Below, in pieces: positions 1 to 7,963 of a stretch of 33,281 nt of DNA (positions within the stretch are counted from its first letter, which is position 1; the number at the start of each line of letters is the position of its first letter). The notes beneath the pieces were generated by a model, which made no database searches, had not been told where the DNA came from, and was given only the letters and a program-made list of their open reading frames with translations. Source of the DNA: Candidatus Gastranaerophilales bacterium (GTDB lineage Bacteria > Cyanobacteriota > Vampirovibrionia > Gastranaerophilales > Gastranaerophilaceae); assembly GCA_944324135.1 (NCBI GenBank), contig CALUVE010000022.1, forward strand, positions 1 through 33,281, written 5' to 3'. The translations under genes were made by a program, and so were the position numbers.

Positions 1-44
1 TTTATTAAAAATTTATAGTTTTCCTTTTTTCCCTTTTTCCCTTT

Positions 45-67
45 ACGACCTAACGAGGTCGTTTTTT
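45..67 (+). terminator. Intrinsic terminator of an upstream gene
   Basis: A perfect 7-bp stem (45-51 pairs with 56-62) with a 4-base loop AACG runs straight into a T tract ending at 67. This is a classic Rho-independent terminator for a + strand gene ending left of the window. It sits just before the repeat composite that begins at 71. Confidence 0.8.
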
Positions 68-70
68 ATT

Positions 71-258
71 GGCAAACATGATGTTTGCATCAATACTATT
101 TCCACAAACTGAAAAACCGCCTTTTTAAAGATGTTCTAGAAACTTTAAATGTCTTTTAAAAGGCGGCTTTTACATCGTCCGTAAGAGGTTCCCAGCATTC
201 ACCCTCGTCAGAGTTTTTTGTTCCTCCCCACTCCGTGGGGGAGGTTAGGTGGGGGGGG
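71..258. repeat. Left arm of a long imperfect inverted repeat
   Basis: This ~188-bp segment is the imperfect reverse complement of 686-874, about four fifths identical by eye. From the outside inwards it holds the palindrome GCAAACATGATGTTTGC (72-88), a hairpin with stem CCGCCTTTT/AAAAGGCGG (117-125 with 158-166), the motif CCGTAAGAGGTT, and a GC-rich palindrome TTCCTCCCC...GGGGGAGG followed by TTAGGTGGGGG. No target-site duplication is evident at its edge. It could be one end of a non-autonomous (MITE-like) element, or one of two inverted copies of a REP-like unit. Confidence 0.8.
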
Positions 259-356
259 CTGATGCTTTCTCCCATCTTCCACGGGGATGCTAGCTCGAAC
301 CGGCGAGATTACGAGCCGTGTGAGACTGTATGCCGATGCAGTCGGCTGAGGGGGTG

Positions 357-374
357 GGGGTGAGGGGCTAATTG
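357..374 (+). repeat. 18-base direct repeat, copy 1
   Basis: GGGGTGAGGGGCTAATTG occurs here and again, identically, at 659-676. Both copies lie between the two inverted arms, and each follows a G-rich run. Confidence 0.8.
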
Positions 375-458
375 TCACTCTGAACTTGTTTGACTACTTT
401 TTCCAAAATCTTTGATTTCGTGAAAAATGTCCGGTTTCCCGCAGGGTCTAAGCTTTAC

Positions 459-485
459 GTCATTCTGAGCGCAGCGAAGAATCTC
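459..485 (+). repeat. Dispersed-repeat-like CATTCTGAGCG motif
   Basis: The stretch starting GTCATTCTGAGCGCAGCGAA resembles, from memory, a dispersed intergenic sequence seen in many unrelated bacteria (CATTCTGAGCGAAGCGAAGAATC-type). A second, degenerate start of the same kind (GTCACTCTGAACTTGTT) lies at 374-390. The function is unknown to me, and I could not check the resemblance. Confidence 0.5.
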
Positions 486-497
486 TTAGTTTAAATA

Positions 498-575
498 AAG
501 GGGCAGAAAAATTATTTTCGGAACACGCTCTCGCCCTGCTCCCGCTATCGTCCTCAAATAACATTTCTGCCCCTT
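498..575. repeat. 12-bp inverted repeat around a 54-base spacer
   Basis: AAGGGGCAGAAA (498-509) and TTTCTGCCCCTT (564-575) are perfect reverse complements. They sit at the centre of the larger inverted structure, so the interval has a nested, roughly symmetric arrangement. The spacer contains no frame of note. Confidence 0.75.
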
Positions 576-658
576 CATTCAGTCAACATCTAATTTATTC
601 CTCACATCTCAGTGGAGGAGGAACAAAAATACTCCCCTCTACCTTTGGGAGAGGGGCA

Positions 659-676
659 GGGGTGAGGGGCTAATTG
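659..676 (+). repeat. 18-base direct repeat, copy 2
   Basis: This is an identical second copy of the 357-374 sequence. It is preceded by a G-rich palindrome-like run (CTCCCCTCT...GGGAGAGGGG, about 631-656). Confidence 0.8.
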
Positions 677-685
677 AAGTTTGCA

Positions 686-874
686 CCCCCCACCTAACCT
701 CCCCCGCAAGGGGGGAGGAACTAAAAACTTTGGGCGATTGATGAATATTGAGAACCTCTTACGGGCTGTGTTAAAGCCGCCTTTTTAAAAGACATTTAAA
801 GTTTTTTGAACATTTTTTCAAAAGGCGGTTTTTCAGTCTGCGGAAATAGTGTTGATGCAAACATCATGTTTGCC
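686..874. repeat. Right arm of a long imperfect inverted repeat
   Basis: This is the imperfect reverse complement of 71-258. It carries the stem CCGCCTTTT/AAAAGGCGG (777-785 with 820-828) followed by five T, so it could also act as an intrinsic terminator reading toward smc. It ends in the palindrome GCAAACATCATGTTTGC (857-873). The module CCCCCGCAAGGGGGGAGGAA at 701-720 is repeated exactly at 873-892, immediately outside the arm, which shows that the modules are shuffled independently. Confidence 0.8.
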
Positions 875-943
875 CCCGCAAGGGGGGAGGAATTTAAAAA
901 ATGCCATACACTTCTCACACTTTTCCCGCTCATTTCTACTGAT

Positions 944-960
944 GCAAACATCATGTTTGC
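944..960. repeat. Third copy of 17-base perfect palindrome
   Basis: GCAAACATCATGTTTGC is a perfect palindrome around one central base. It matches the copies at 857-873 and, reverse-complemented, 72-88. This copy stands alone, outside the inverted arms, 37 bp upstream of the candidate smc -35 box. It could be a binding site for a DNA-binding protein or simply the terminal piece of the repeat family. Confidence 0.7.
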
Positions 961-997
961 ATAAAAAAAAGGAATTTATTAAGTTCAATGTAACATT

Positions 998-1026
998 TTG
1001 ACATGCCTAAAATATTGTTGTTCAAT
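998..1026 (+). promoter_or_regulatory. Candidate promoter of the smc-scpAB cluster
   Basis: A perfect -35 box TTGACA (998-1003) is followed after 17 bp by TTCAAT (1021-1026), a 4/6 match to the -10 consensus. It lies 29 bp upstream of the chosen smc start, which fits a short leader. No other good promoter was seen in this interval. Confidence 0.45.
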
Positions 1027-1054
1027 AGAATTAAGACTATTATCGGGTAGGAAT

Positions 1055-4000
1055 ATGTACATAAAACAACTTGAAATAGATAATTTCAAATCATTTGCAA
1101 ATAAATCTGAAATACCGCTTTTGAAAGGGTTTACCACCATATCCGGACCAAACGGCTCTGGCAAAAGTAATATTATAGACAGCATACTATTTGCTCTCGG
1201 GCTTGCCAATGCCGGAGAACTGCGTGCTGAAAATCTTTCTCACTTTATTTCTACCTATACAAAGCGAAACGATGCATATGTTAAAGTTACGTTTGGCGAC
1301 GTGAATTCCGACAGTGAATTTTCTGTTGCAAGAAAAATCCGCAAATCTTCACAGGGTTACGCAAGTACATACTACCTTAATGATTCTGTCACGACCCTTT
1401 CTAACATTCATGCATTCCTAGAAAAATACAACGTTACCCCGAACAGCTACAACGTGATGATGCAGGGTGATGTTCAAGGTATCACAAACTGTACCCCAAA
1501 GAACAGACGTAAAATTATTGACGAAATAGCAGGGATTGCGGACTTTGACCGGAGAATAGATCAGGCAACTAATGAATTAAATACTGTAGAACAACGTGTT
1601 GAACGTTCTACAGTGATTTTGAACGAAGTCGAAACCCGACTTGAACAACTTAAAGAAGAACGCGAAGTTGCACTAAAATATCAAAAATTAAAAGAAGAAA
1701 AATCGTCTCTTGAGGGACAAATTAACACAGTGCGTTTCTTTGACATCAAAAAATCACTAGAAAAAGCTCACGAGAATATTCTTGAATTTACAAAAAAGAA
1801 AAAAGAAGAAGAAGTAAAAAACAAAGATTTAGACGAACGTTTGAAATTAATAACAGGCAAATATAACGAAATATCCGAGCTTGTGAAAGAAAAAGGGGAA
1901 GCCCAGCAGATTGAACTTAAGAAAAAAGAAGAAACACTGAAAGGCGAAATAGAACGCAAAAAGAATGCCTCTGATTACGCTGACAAACAAATCCACGATG
2001 GCTTGCGCTCTATTGAAAATGCTAAAAACGGTATTGAAAACTTCAACAAAAAAATTGCTGATTTCAAACTGAAAATTACAATGAAAGATGATGAAATCAA
2101 GGTTATAGAAAATTCAATAAAAGAAAAAAATGAAGAGTTGAAAAAAATTCTTGAAGATATGACCGGTATGAATGCCACCGCGGATCAGCATATAGAAAAA
2201 CGCAACACCTTAAGAAAACAGCTGGAAGAACTTCAAGACAAAGAAAATACACTCTTAAAAGAAAAATATCCGCTTGAAAGTGAGCTTAAATCTCTTGAAA
2301 AAGAACTTGAGCAGGCAAAAGCAAAGCTTGAAGAGCTTGAAAATTTAAAAGCAAATTTCTCATCTGAGCAAGACTTAAAACAAAAAATGGTTGAGCAGCT
2401 TCAAAAAGAACTGCAGGATTTTAAAATAATCCAGCAAAACACAATGCACGACCTTGATAAAACCAAAAATGAAATAAACGATTTGAACTATGATGCGCAA
2501 ATTGTTTACAGAAAAATTGCTTCAATGGAAGTAAAGAAACAGGCTGCCGAAGAATCTTTCGGACGTGCAATTGATACAGTAATGGGAGCTAAGCTGAAAG
2601 GTGTTCACGCACCTCTTGTTCAACTTGGTACTGTTGATAAAGAGTATTCAACAGCGATGGAAGTAGCTTTTGGCGGCAGAATGTCTCACGTAGTTGTTGA
2701 TGATGAACATGTTGCTTCTGTTGCAATTGAACTTTTAAAATCTTCTGGAGCAGGACGAGCTACTTTCATACCACTTAACAAAGTTCAAAAAGCCCCGACA
2801 CGCCTGGCGCTGCCTAAAGACAAAGGGGTAATAGATTTTGCAATAAATCTTGTTGATTTTGATGATACATACATAAATGCTTTCTACTACGCGGTTGGAG
2901 ACACTCTCGTTGTAGAAGATATGGAGTGCGCTAAAAAACTTATCGGCAAATACAGAATGGTAACGCTCTCAGGTGAACTGTTTGAAAAATCAGGTTCAAT
3001 GACCGGCGGTTCAATGAGACGCACAGGACTGAGTTTCAGCCAGAATGATGATAACGAACTCAATACCTACAAGGATAAGCTAAAAGATCTTGAAACAAAA
3101 TTAAAAGACCTGAACAAGAAACAAAATGAACTTGAAAACAAATTAGATAAAGTGCGTTCAGGGTATTCTGATGCGATGAACGAGTTTAACAAATCCAAAG
3201 TTGAACTCGACAACATGAATAGAAATTACGAAAACAGCGAGAATATCCTCAAAGAACGTGCTGAATTTATCAAAAATACAGAACCTAAAATTGATGAACT
3301 GAACAAAAAACTTGACAAAATGGAAGACAAACATGTTTCTCTGCTTGATGAAATGACACTGGTTCAGGAACAAATTGCTGATGTTGAAAAATTAATCAAT
3401 GAACAGGATTTGAAAGATTTAAAAGAAAAAACAGAGGGAATTGAAGCAGAAATTAAGCGTCTGCAGGTAAATCTGATGAATGCAAATAACGACAAAAATG
3501 AGCTCAATCGCCAGATTTCATTCCACAACGACCTTATTCAAACAAAAAGCGAAGAAATTGTTAACATTGAACACAACAATAAAAAACTTGAGAATGACAA
3601 GATAACGTACAAAGAAGAAACCGAAGTCTTGAATAAAAAACTTGAAGAACTTAAAGTTCAAATTGAAGAAATAGAAGAGAAACTCGGTGAACTCTTAAAA
3701 CAGCGCGATGAAATTCATAACGATTTGATTGAACTGGAAAAACAAAAACACATCCGTATATCTGATATTGAAAGAATAGCAGAGCAGATTGAATCTTTTA
3801 AAGCACGCCGTCGTGAACTTGAACCGCAGCTGGATGAGGCTCGTACAGTACTTACAAATTCCGGCATAGAAATAGAAAAGCTGGAGCCGACAGAAATTTC
3901 CATAGAAGAAATAACTTCTAAAATTCAAAAACTTGAAAAGAAAATGGATGAACTCGGTGACGTAAATATGCGAGCACTCACCTCATATGATGAAGTTCTG

Positions 4001-4546
4001 AACAGACAGACTGAACTCAAACAGCAAATTGATACACTTTCAAAAGAGCGTAAAGAAATTCTTGAAAGAATGAACGGTTACGAACAGCTGAAAAAAGAAA
4101 CATTTATGAAAACCTACAACAACATAAATGCTAATTTTAAAGAAGTATTCCACCAATTATCAGAAGGTGAGGGTGAACTAATTTTAGAAAACCCTGAAGA
4201 TCCTCTAAACGGAGGATTAACAATCGCGGCTCAACCGAGAGATAAAAAGCTCCAAAGATTAGAAAGCATGTCCGGAGGAGAAAAGTCTTTAACCGCACTG
4301 GCATTTGTTTTTGCGATACAGAGATATATGCCGGCACCATTCTATGCATTTGACGAAGTTGATGCAAGCCTTGATACAATGAACGTTGAGCGTATCGCCC
4401 AAATGGTGCAGAATCAGTCAAAAGATACGCAATTTATAGTTGTTAGTCACAGAAAACCTATGATAGAATCAGCTAATAGAACTATAGGTGTAACCCAAAA
4501 AGAAAAAGGTATAACGAGAGTAACCGGAATTAAATTGAGAGATTAA
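1055..4546 (+). CDS. smc: Chromosome segregation ATPase SMC
   Basis: This is the structural maintenance of chromosomes ATPase, which acts with ScpA and ScpB to compact and segregate DNA. The 1163-residue product has the normal family length. Visible parts are an N-terminal ATPase head with Walker A GPNGSGKS (residues 31-38), a long coiled coil, a hinge around residues 515-640 (GVHAPLV...GGRMSHVVV), a second coiled coil, and a C-terminal head with signature MSGGEKS (about 1071-1077) and Walker B FYAFDEVD (about 1097-1104). The ATG at 1055 is preferred because MYIKQLEIDNFKSF is the usual SMC N-terminus. An in-frame TTG at 998 would add 19 unrelated residues and overlap the -35 box. The ribosome binding site (GGTAGG) is only fair. 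Confidence 0.97.
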   Translation: MYIKQLEIDNFKSFANKSEIPLLKGFTTISGPNGSGKSNIIDSILFALGLANAGELRAENLSHFISTYTKRNDAYVKVTFGDVNSDSEFSVARKIRKSSQGYASTYYLNDSVTTLSNIHAFLEKYNVTPNSYNVMMQGDVQGITNCTPKNRRKIIDEIAGIADFDRRIDQATNELNTVEQRVERSTVILNEVETRLEQLKEEREVALKYQKLKEEKSSLEGQINTVRFFDIKKSLEKAHENILEFTKKKKEEEVKNKDLDERLKLITGKYNEISELVKEKGEAQQIELKKKEETLKGEIERKKNASDYADKQIHDGLRSIENAKNGIENFNKKIADFKLKITMKDDEIKVIENSIKEKNEELKKILEDMTGMNATADQHIEKRNTLRKQLEELQDKENTLLKEKYPLESELKSLEKELEQAKAKLEELENLKANFSSEQDLKQKMVEQLQKELQDFKIIQQNTMHDLDKTKNEINDLNYDAQIVYRKIASMEVKKQAAEESFGRAIDTVMGAKLKGVHAPLVQLGTVDKEYSTAMEVAFGGRMSHVVVDDEHVASVAIELLKSSGAGRATFIPLNKVQKAPTRLALPKDKGVIDFAINLVDFDDTYINAFYYAVGDTLVVEDMECAKKLIGKYRMVTLSGELFEKSGSMTGGSMRRTGLSFSQNDDNELNTYKDKLKDLETKLKDLNKKQNELENKLDKVRSGYSDAMNEFNKSKVELDNMNRNYENSENILKERAEFIKNTEPKIDELNKKLDKMEDKHVSLLDEMTLVQEQIADVEKLINEQDLKDLKEKTEGIEAEIKRLQVNLMNANNDKNELNRQISFHNDLIQTKSEEIVNIEHNNKKLENDKITYKEETEVLNKKLEELKVQIEEIEEKLGELLKQRDEIHNDLIELEKQKHIRISDIERIAEQIESFKARRRELEPQLDEARTVLTNSGIEIEKLEPTEISIEEITSKIQKLEKKMDELGDVNMRALTSYDEVLNRQTELKQQIDTLSKERKEILERMNGYEQLKKETFMKTYNNINANFKEVFHQLSEGEGELILENPEDPLNGGLTIAAQPRDKKLQRLESMSGGEKSLTALAFVFAIQRYMPAPFYAFDEVDASLDTMNVERIAQMVQNQSKDTQFIVVSHRKPMIESANRTIGVTQKEKGITRVTGIKLRD

Positions 4547-4551
4547 TATAA

Positions 4552-5358
4552 ATGGCAGAAAATGCAGTTTTAAATTATGAATATCTGGAAAACGAAAACG
4601 ACGGAATAGGTGTTCTTGTCGAAATGGCAAAAGCCGGAAAAATTGACCCGTGGAATATAGATATAATTGATGTCACGGATAAATTTCTTGCCAAAATTTG
4701 CGAAATGAAATCTCAAAACCTAAGATTAACCGGTCGCACACTTTTATTTGCATCTATTTTGATAAAATTGCAGTCAAATGTACTGGAGGGAATAAGTGCA
4801 GCGCAATTTGAAGACCAGTATGATGAAGTTCAATATGATGATGACGGTTTTATTGCTGAATACGCAGAAGAAGATTACGTGCCGACAAATAACGTAATTT
4901 CTATTGATGAAGTTCTACAACGCAGAACAAGCGTCAGATTAAACCGTAACAGAACAGTTACATTGAATGACTTAATACGCCAGTTGAAATTCTATGAAAA
5001 AATAGACAGAAAACAAGCGCTAAAAAGTGCTCAAGAACGAGCTAAACGCAGAGTGCAATCATACTCAAGATTCACACCGGATGATATTGTTAATATGGCT
5101 CACGAAGAGTATATTGAAGAAGCTGTACTCAAGTTAAAAGCAAATCTGGAACAAATTTTTCTCAAAGAAGAAAAAGTAGAGCTTGACTCTTTGACTCTGC
5201 TCGGAATGGATAGAATCAGCGCCTATATTGCAATGTTATTTTTATCCGCCGAATCTGATTATGACCTGACTCAGGATGAATTTTATTCAAATGTATATGT
5301 AATAAAAGATAATTCAAAAGAGGTAAAAGAAAATGGAACAGTTGAAATCGCGAATTGA
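4552..5358 (+). CDS. scpA: Segregation and condensation protein A (kleisin)
   Basis: This is the kleisin subunit that bridges the SMC heads and recruits ScpB. The 268-residue product has the typical N-terminal helical domain (LVEMAKAGKIDPWNIDIIDV at about residues 22-41, then DKFLA), the LRLTGRTLLFASILIKLQS segment that contacts the SMC neck, an acidic variable middle, and a C-terminal winged-helix region that contacts an SMC head. It starts 5 bases after the smc stop, so the two are co-transcribed and probably translationally coupled. Family assignment is firm. Confidence 0.95.
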   Translation: MAENAVLNYEYLENENDGIGVLVEMAKAGKIDPWNIDIIDVTDKFLAKICEMKSQNLRLTGRTLLFASILIKLQSNVLEGISAAQFEDQYDEVQYDDDGFIAEYAEEDYVPTNNVISIDEVLQRRTSVRLNRNRTVTLNDLIRQLKFYEKIDRKQALKSAQERAKRRVQSYSRFTPDDIVNMAHEEYIEEAVLKLKANLEQIFLKEEKVELDSLTLLGMDRISAYIAMLFLSAESDYDLTQDEFYSNVYVIKDNSKEVKENGTVEIAN

Positions 5359-5860
5359 GGCTGTTCTGTTTACGACAGCTCAAGCTCTCAGTGTACACGA
5401 GATAGCAGAAATTCTTGAAGAAGAAAATGATGAAACCGTTGAAGAAGCACTTCTGGAACTCATAATGGATTATTCGTCAAGAGACGGAGCTCTGGAAATA
5501 GATGATGAAAACGGATATATTTTGCAGGTCAAAGAAGAACACATGGATATAGTTGAAAAATTATGTCCGGTAGAATTAAAACCTGCTGTTTTAAGAACCT
5601 TATCAGTCATAGCGCTGAAAGAGCCAATCCGACAGACAGTACTAAAGGAATTAAGAGGCTCAAATGCTTATGAACACGTACAGGAACTTGTAGAAAAAGG
5701 TCTCATCTCCAAAACAAAAGATAAAAACGGCAGAAGCTACAATCTGAAAACTACACCCAAATTTGCAGAATATTTCAAATTAAAAGGTGATACAAGAGCA
5801 CTTGCCAAAATTTTAGAATTGGACAGTGCAGCTTTAAAACAGGGGAACGATGAAGAATAA
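5333..5860 (+). CDS. scpB: Segregation and condensation protein B
   Basis: This is the ScpB subunit, which dimerises and binds the central region of ScpA. The 175-residue product shows the expected tandem winged helices: IEAVLFTTAQALSVHEIAEI near the N-terminus and the second domain around VLRTLSVIALKEPIRQTVLK, ending with GRSYNLKTTPKFAEYF. It overlaps the end of scpA by 26 bases in another frame. The ATG at 5333 has an AGAGG-type site just upstream inside scpA. The overlap indicates coupled translation of stoichiometric partners. Confidence 0.94.
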   Translation: MEQLKSRIEAVLFTTAQALSVHEIAEILEEENDETVEEALLELIMDYSSRDGALEIDDENGYILQVKEEHMDIVEKLCPVELKPAVLRTLSVIALKEPIRQTVLKELRGSNAYEHVQELVEKGLISKTKDKNGRSYNLKTTPKFAEYFKLKGDTRALAKILELDSAALKQGNDEE

Positions 5861-7184
5861 ACGTTTATATATTCTAAATTTCATACTTGCAGTACTAATA
5901 ATAATATTGTTTTTTGTACCGAATTTTCTGTTGGAACGGGGAAAATCCGCACTGAACCGCGGTGATTATATTAAAGCTTATAATCACTTAAATTTGGCTA
6001 TCAAACTTAGACCTTACAATAAAGAAATTCGTTATTGCTATGTAAAAACACTGACTAAATTTAGAAGCAATCTAAAAATTCAAAAATCAATTTACAAATT
6101 CAGTGACAGCCGTCAGAATGACAGCGCAAAACTGCTTGCCGGAAATAAAGTTTACAGCTGGAAATATAACATTTTACGTACATACGGTATTACATACATT
6201 GACCACGTTACCTACGACAACAAAGTGTTAAGATGGGATATAAATACTTTTCCTTTAAAAGTATATATTGAAAGCACAAGAAACAAAAATCTGCCAAATT
6301 ATTATATAAGCGAAATCAAAAGATGTTTCACTAACTGGAAAAATGCCAGCGGATTTATAACATTTACTTACGTAAAAGATGCGAAGAATGCAGACATAGT
6401 TGTAAAATTCAGCGACGTGGACAATTCAAACTGCGGGGAAACTGGCTGTAAATATGTTGTAGCTTATACAGTTCCGATAATAAAAATCAACAGACTGAAT
6501 CAAATGGTTATAACTGTATACGAAAGAGATCCTTACGGTAAATATCTTTCAACAAAAGAACTGCATAATACGGTATTACATGAAATCGGACACGCACTTG
6601 GTATAATGGGGCACAGCAACAATCCTGATGACTTGATGTATATGTCCACAAACCAGAATCAAATTCAAAGACAAAGTTCGCAAAACTATCTTTTCTTCAC
6701 ACAAAGCGACATCCGTACTCTGAAGCTTTTGTACAAGCTAATGCCTGATATAACAAATGTTCCGATTTCACAGGTGAATACCACAGGGCTTTTCTATGCA
6801 CCGATAATACTCGGTAATGCAAAAACAATTAATATGAGAAAACTCGTAGATGCTCAAAATTATATTAAAAAAGCACCAAAAATTTCAGGCGGTTATATAG
6901 ATTTAGGTATCGCGCAGGCTGAGCTCGGAAATACCGAAGAGGCAATGAAAGCCTTTAACCGTGCGCTTGCACTTGCCGCAAATGAAAATGAAAGAGCACT
7001 TGCATACTACAATCTGGCTGTAGTTTCTATGAATGAGAAAAAATATAAAGATGCTATGAGATATGCAGAGATTTCAAAATCCATTCTTCCGAGTGAAGAA
7101 ATTAACGAACTATTGACGGCTATCCGCCAATATTTGTCTCTTGGAATAAAATTACCGGTTTCAAATTATTTGTTAGAAAAATAG
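5850..7184 (+). CDS. Membrane-anchored matrixin-like metalloprotease with TPRs
   Basis: A 444-residue protein. A single N-terminal membrane helix (about residues 8-27) without a clear cleavage site suggests a membrane anchor with the rest outside the cytoplasm. A TPR-like motif follows (GDYIKAYNHLNLAIKLRPYN). The zinc-binding consensus HEIGHALGIMGH (H244, E245, H248, H255) with a downstream Met-turn (LMY, M263) is the M10A/matrixin pattern, with E245 the catalytic base. The C-terminus (about 345-420) has at least two TPRs. The start overlaps scpB by 11 bases (GGGG upstream of the ATG), so it is probably in the same operon, although no functional link to condensin is known to me. The substrate is unknown. 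Confidence 0.8.
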   Translation: MKNKRLYILNFILAVLIIILFFVPNFLLERGKSALNRGDYIKAYNHLNLAIKLRPYNKEIRYCYVKTLTKFRSNLKIQKSIYKFSDSRQNDSAKLLAGNKVYSWKYNILRTYGITYIDHVTYDNKVLRWDINTFPLKVYIESTRNKNLPNYYISEIKRCFTNWKNASGFITFTYVKDAKNADIVVKFSDVDNSNCGETGCKYVVAYTVPIIKINRLNQMVITVYERDPYGKYLSTKELHNTVLHEIGHALGIMGHSNNPDDLMYMSTNQNQIQRQSSQNYLFFTQSDIRTLKLLYKLMPDITNVPISQVNTTGLFYAPIILGNAKTINMRKLVDAQNYIKKAPKISGGYIDLGIAQAELGNTEEAMKAFNRALALAANENERALAYYNLAVVSMNEKKYKDAMRYAEISKSILPSEEINELLTAIRQYLSLGIKLPVSNYLLEK

Positions 7185-7237
7185 TAGCAAAAAATTTTCT
7201 GCCGGTGTTTTATAAAAGAGCAAAAGGAGTTTTCTGT

Positions 7238-7873
7238 ATGCTGGTATCATCTGTGCAATATAATCCTACCTTTTCAGGAGTCGTTCCCGTAAAAGTACAC
7301 ATTGACGGTAAAGAAGCAATTGACAGCGTTAATATACAAAAGGGCTGCAGAAAATTAATAGAGACTCTTGCCGGTCCTATAGAAAAATCTCCAGAAAAAC
7401 AGAGACTTTGCAAAATTTTTGCACAGTTTGATAAAGATTACAACTTTCACCGCGCACTAAAAGGCTACACCTGCTACATAAGTGAATACGGACGATTAGT
7501 AAAAAAGACGGCTTCACACTTTTTCAGATACGTTAACTGGCGGGACAAAAATTATATAGTCACAGGCCGACCGGCTGAACTGCTTGCAGAAAGCGGACGC
7601 GGGCTGGGACTGGCAAAAAGTATTGCAAACAGCAGCAACCACCCTGACAGCTATGAAGTAATGTATGCAAAACAAATCTACAAAGACAATATTAATAAAA
7701 TTATATCTAACCGCGGGCTGCGCATCAGAGAGGGATTTGACAGATTAACCAGAAAGAATACAGGCGATGAAACAATTTTAAATATATTTTTAACCAGCAA
7801 CGGCAAATACGGAAAGAGCACATTTAAGCTAAAACTTGACAATATTATCTTTAGCACACCCAACAAAAAATGA
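7238..7873 (+). CDS. Lineage-type hypothetical protein (NPTFSG N-terminus)
   Basis: A 211-residue protein whose function I do not recognise. The ATG at 7238 is preferred over an in-frame upstream start at 7205 because AAGGAG (7224-7229) lies 8 bases before it. The N-terminus SSVQYNPTFSG followed by VPVKVHIDGKEA resembles, from memory, a recurring N-terminal style in Gastranaerophilales proteins. There is no signal peptide or membrane helix. The remainder is basic, with scattered aromatic residues and no catalytic motif I can name. It follows the matrixin gene after 53 bases and may share its transcript. Confidence 0.75.
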   Translation: MLVSSVQYNPTFSGVVPVKVHIDGKEAIDSVNIQKGCRKLIETLAGPIEKSPEKQRLCKIFAQFDKDYNFHRALKGYTCYISEYGRLVKKTASHFFRYVNWRDKNYIVTGRPAELLAESGRGLGLAKSIANSSNHPDSYEVMYAKQIYKDNINKIISNRGLRIREGFDRLTRKNTGDETILNIFLTSNGKYGKSTFKLKLDNIIFSTPNKK

Positions 7874-7963
7874 TTTACAAACACTTTACAAACACTTTAA
7901 ATTAAATTTTGTTTGAGTTATATTTTACAGGTTGGCAAAATCTAAGATTGGAGATATGAATAA
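7874..7963 (+). promoter_or_regulatory. Intergenic leader before the FAD dehydrogenase gene
   Basis: Ninety AT-rich bases with an 11-base tandem repeat (TTTACAAACAC twice, from about 7874). A weak promoter-like pair TTGAGT (7913-7918) and CAAAAT (7936-7941) is spaced by 17 bp. GGAG at 7950-7953 serves the next gene. No terminator hairpin is visible for the upstream genes. Confidence 0.3.

Larger units (their letters stand above)
68..1054. other. Gene-free interval filled with repeats
   Basis: No credible coding region is present on either strand across nearly 1 kb. The only long frame on the minus strand here is the antisense shadow of the start of smc. The interval is built from modules: two long inverted arms (71-258 and 686-874), GC-rich palindromes, an 18-base direct repeat, a 12-bp inverted repeat, and a 17-base palindrome in three copies. 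Stretches of G and C runs stand out against the AT-rich genes around them. The last ~60 bases hold the smc promoter candidate. Confidence 0.75.

Noticed and set aside
275-350. Possible tRNA on the minus strand (GGTTCGA motif near 295 and a CTCGTAA loop-like stretch)
   Set aside because: The flanking bases do not form the T stem or anticodon stem, and no D arm or acceptor stem pairs.
71-1000. CRISPR array
   Set aside because: Repeats are few, mostly inverted and unevenly spaced, with no regular spacers and no cas genes.
998-1054. TTG start for smc at 998
   Set aside because: It adds 19 residues unlike SMC proteins and overlaps the -35 box. The ATG at 1055 gives the canonical N-terminus.
985-1209. 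Small minus-strand frame over the smc start
   Set aside because: It is antisense to a confident gene, with no ribosome binding site or family resemblance.
4137-4421. Minus-strand frame of 94 codons inside smc
   Set aside because: It lies opposite the conserved ABC signature and Walker B region, so it is a shadow frame.
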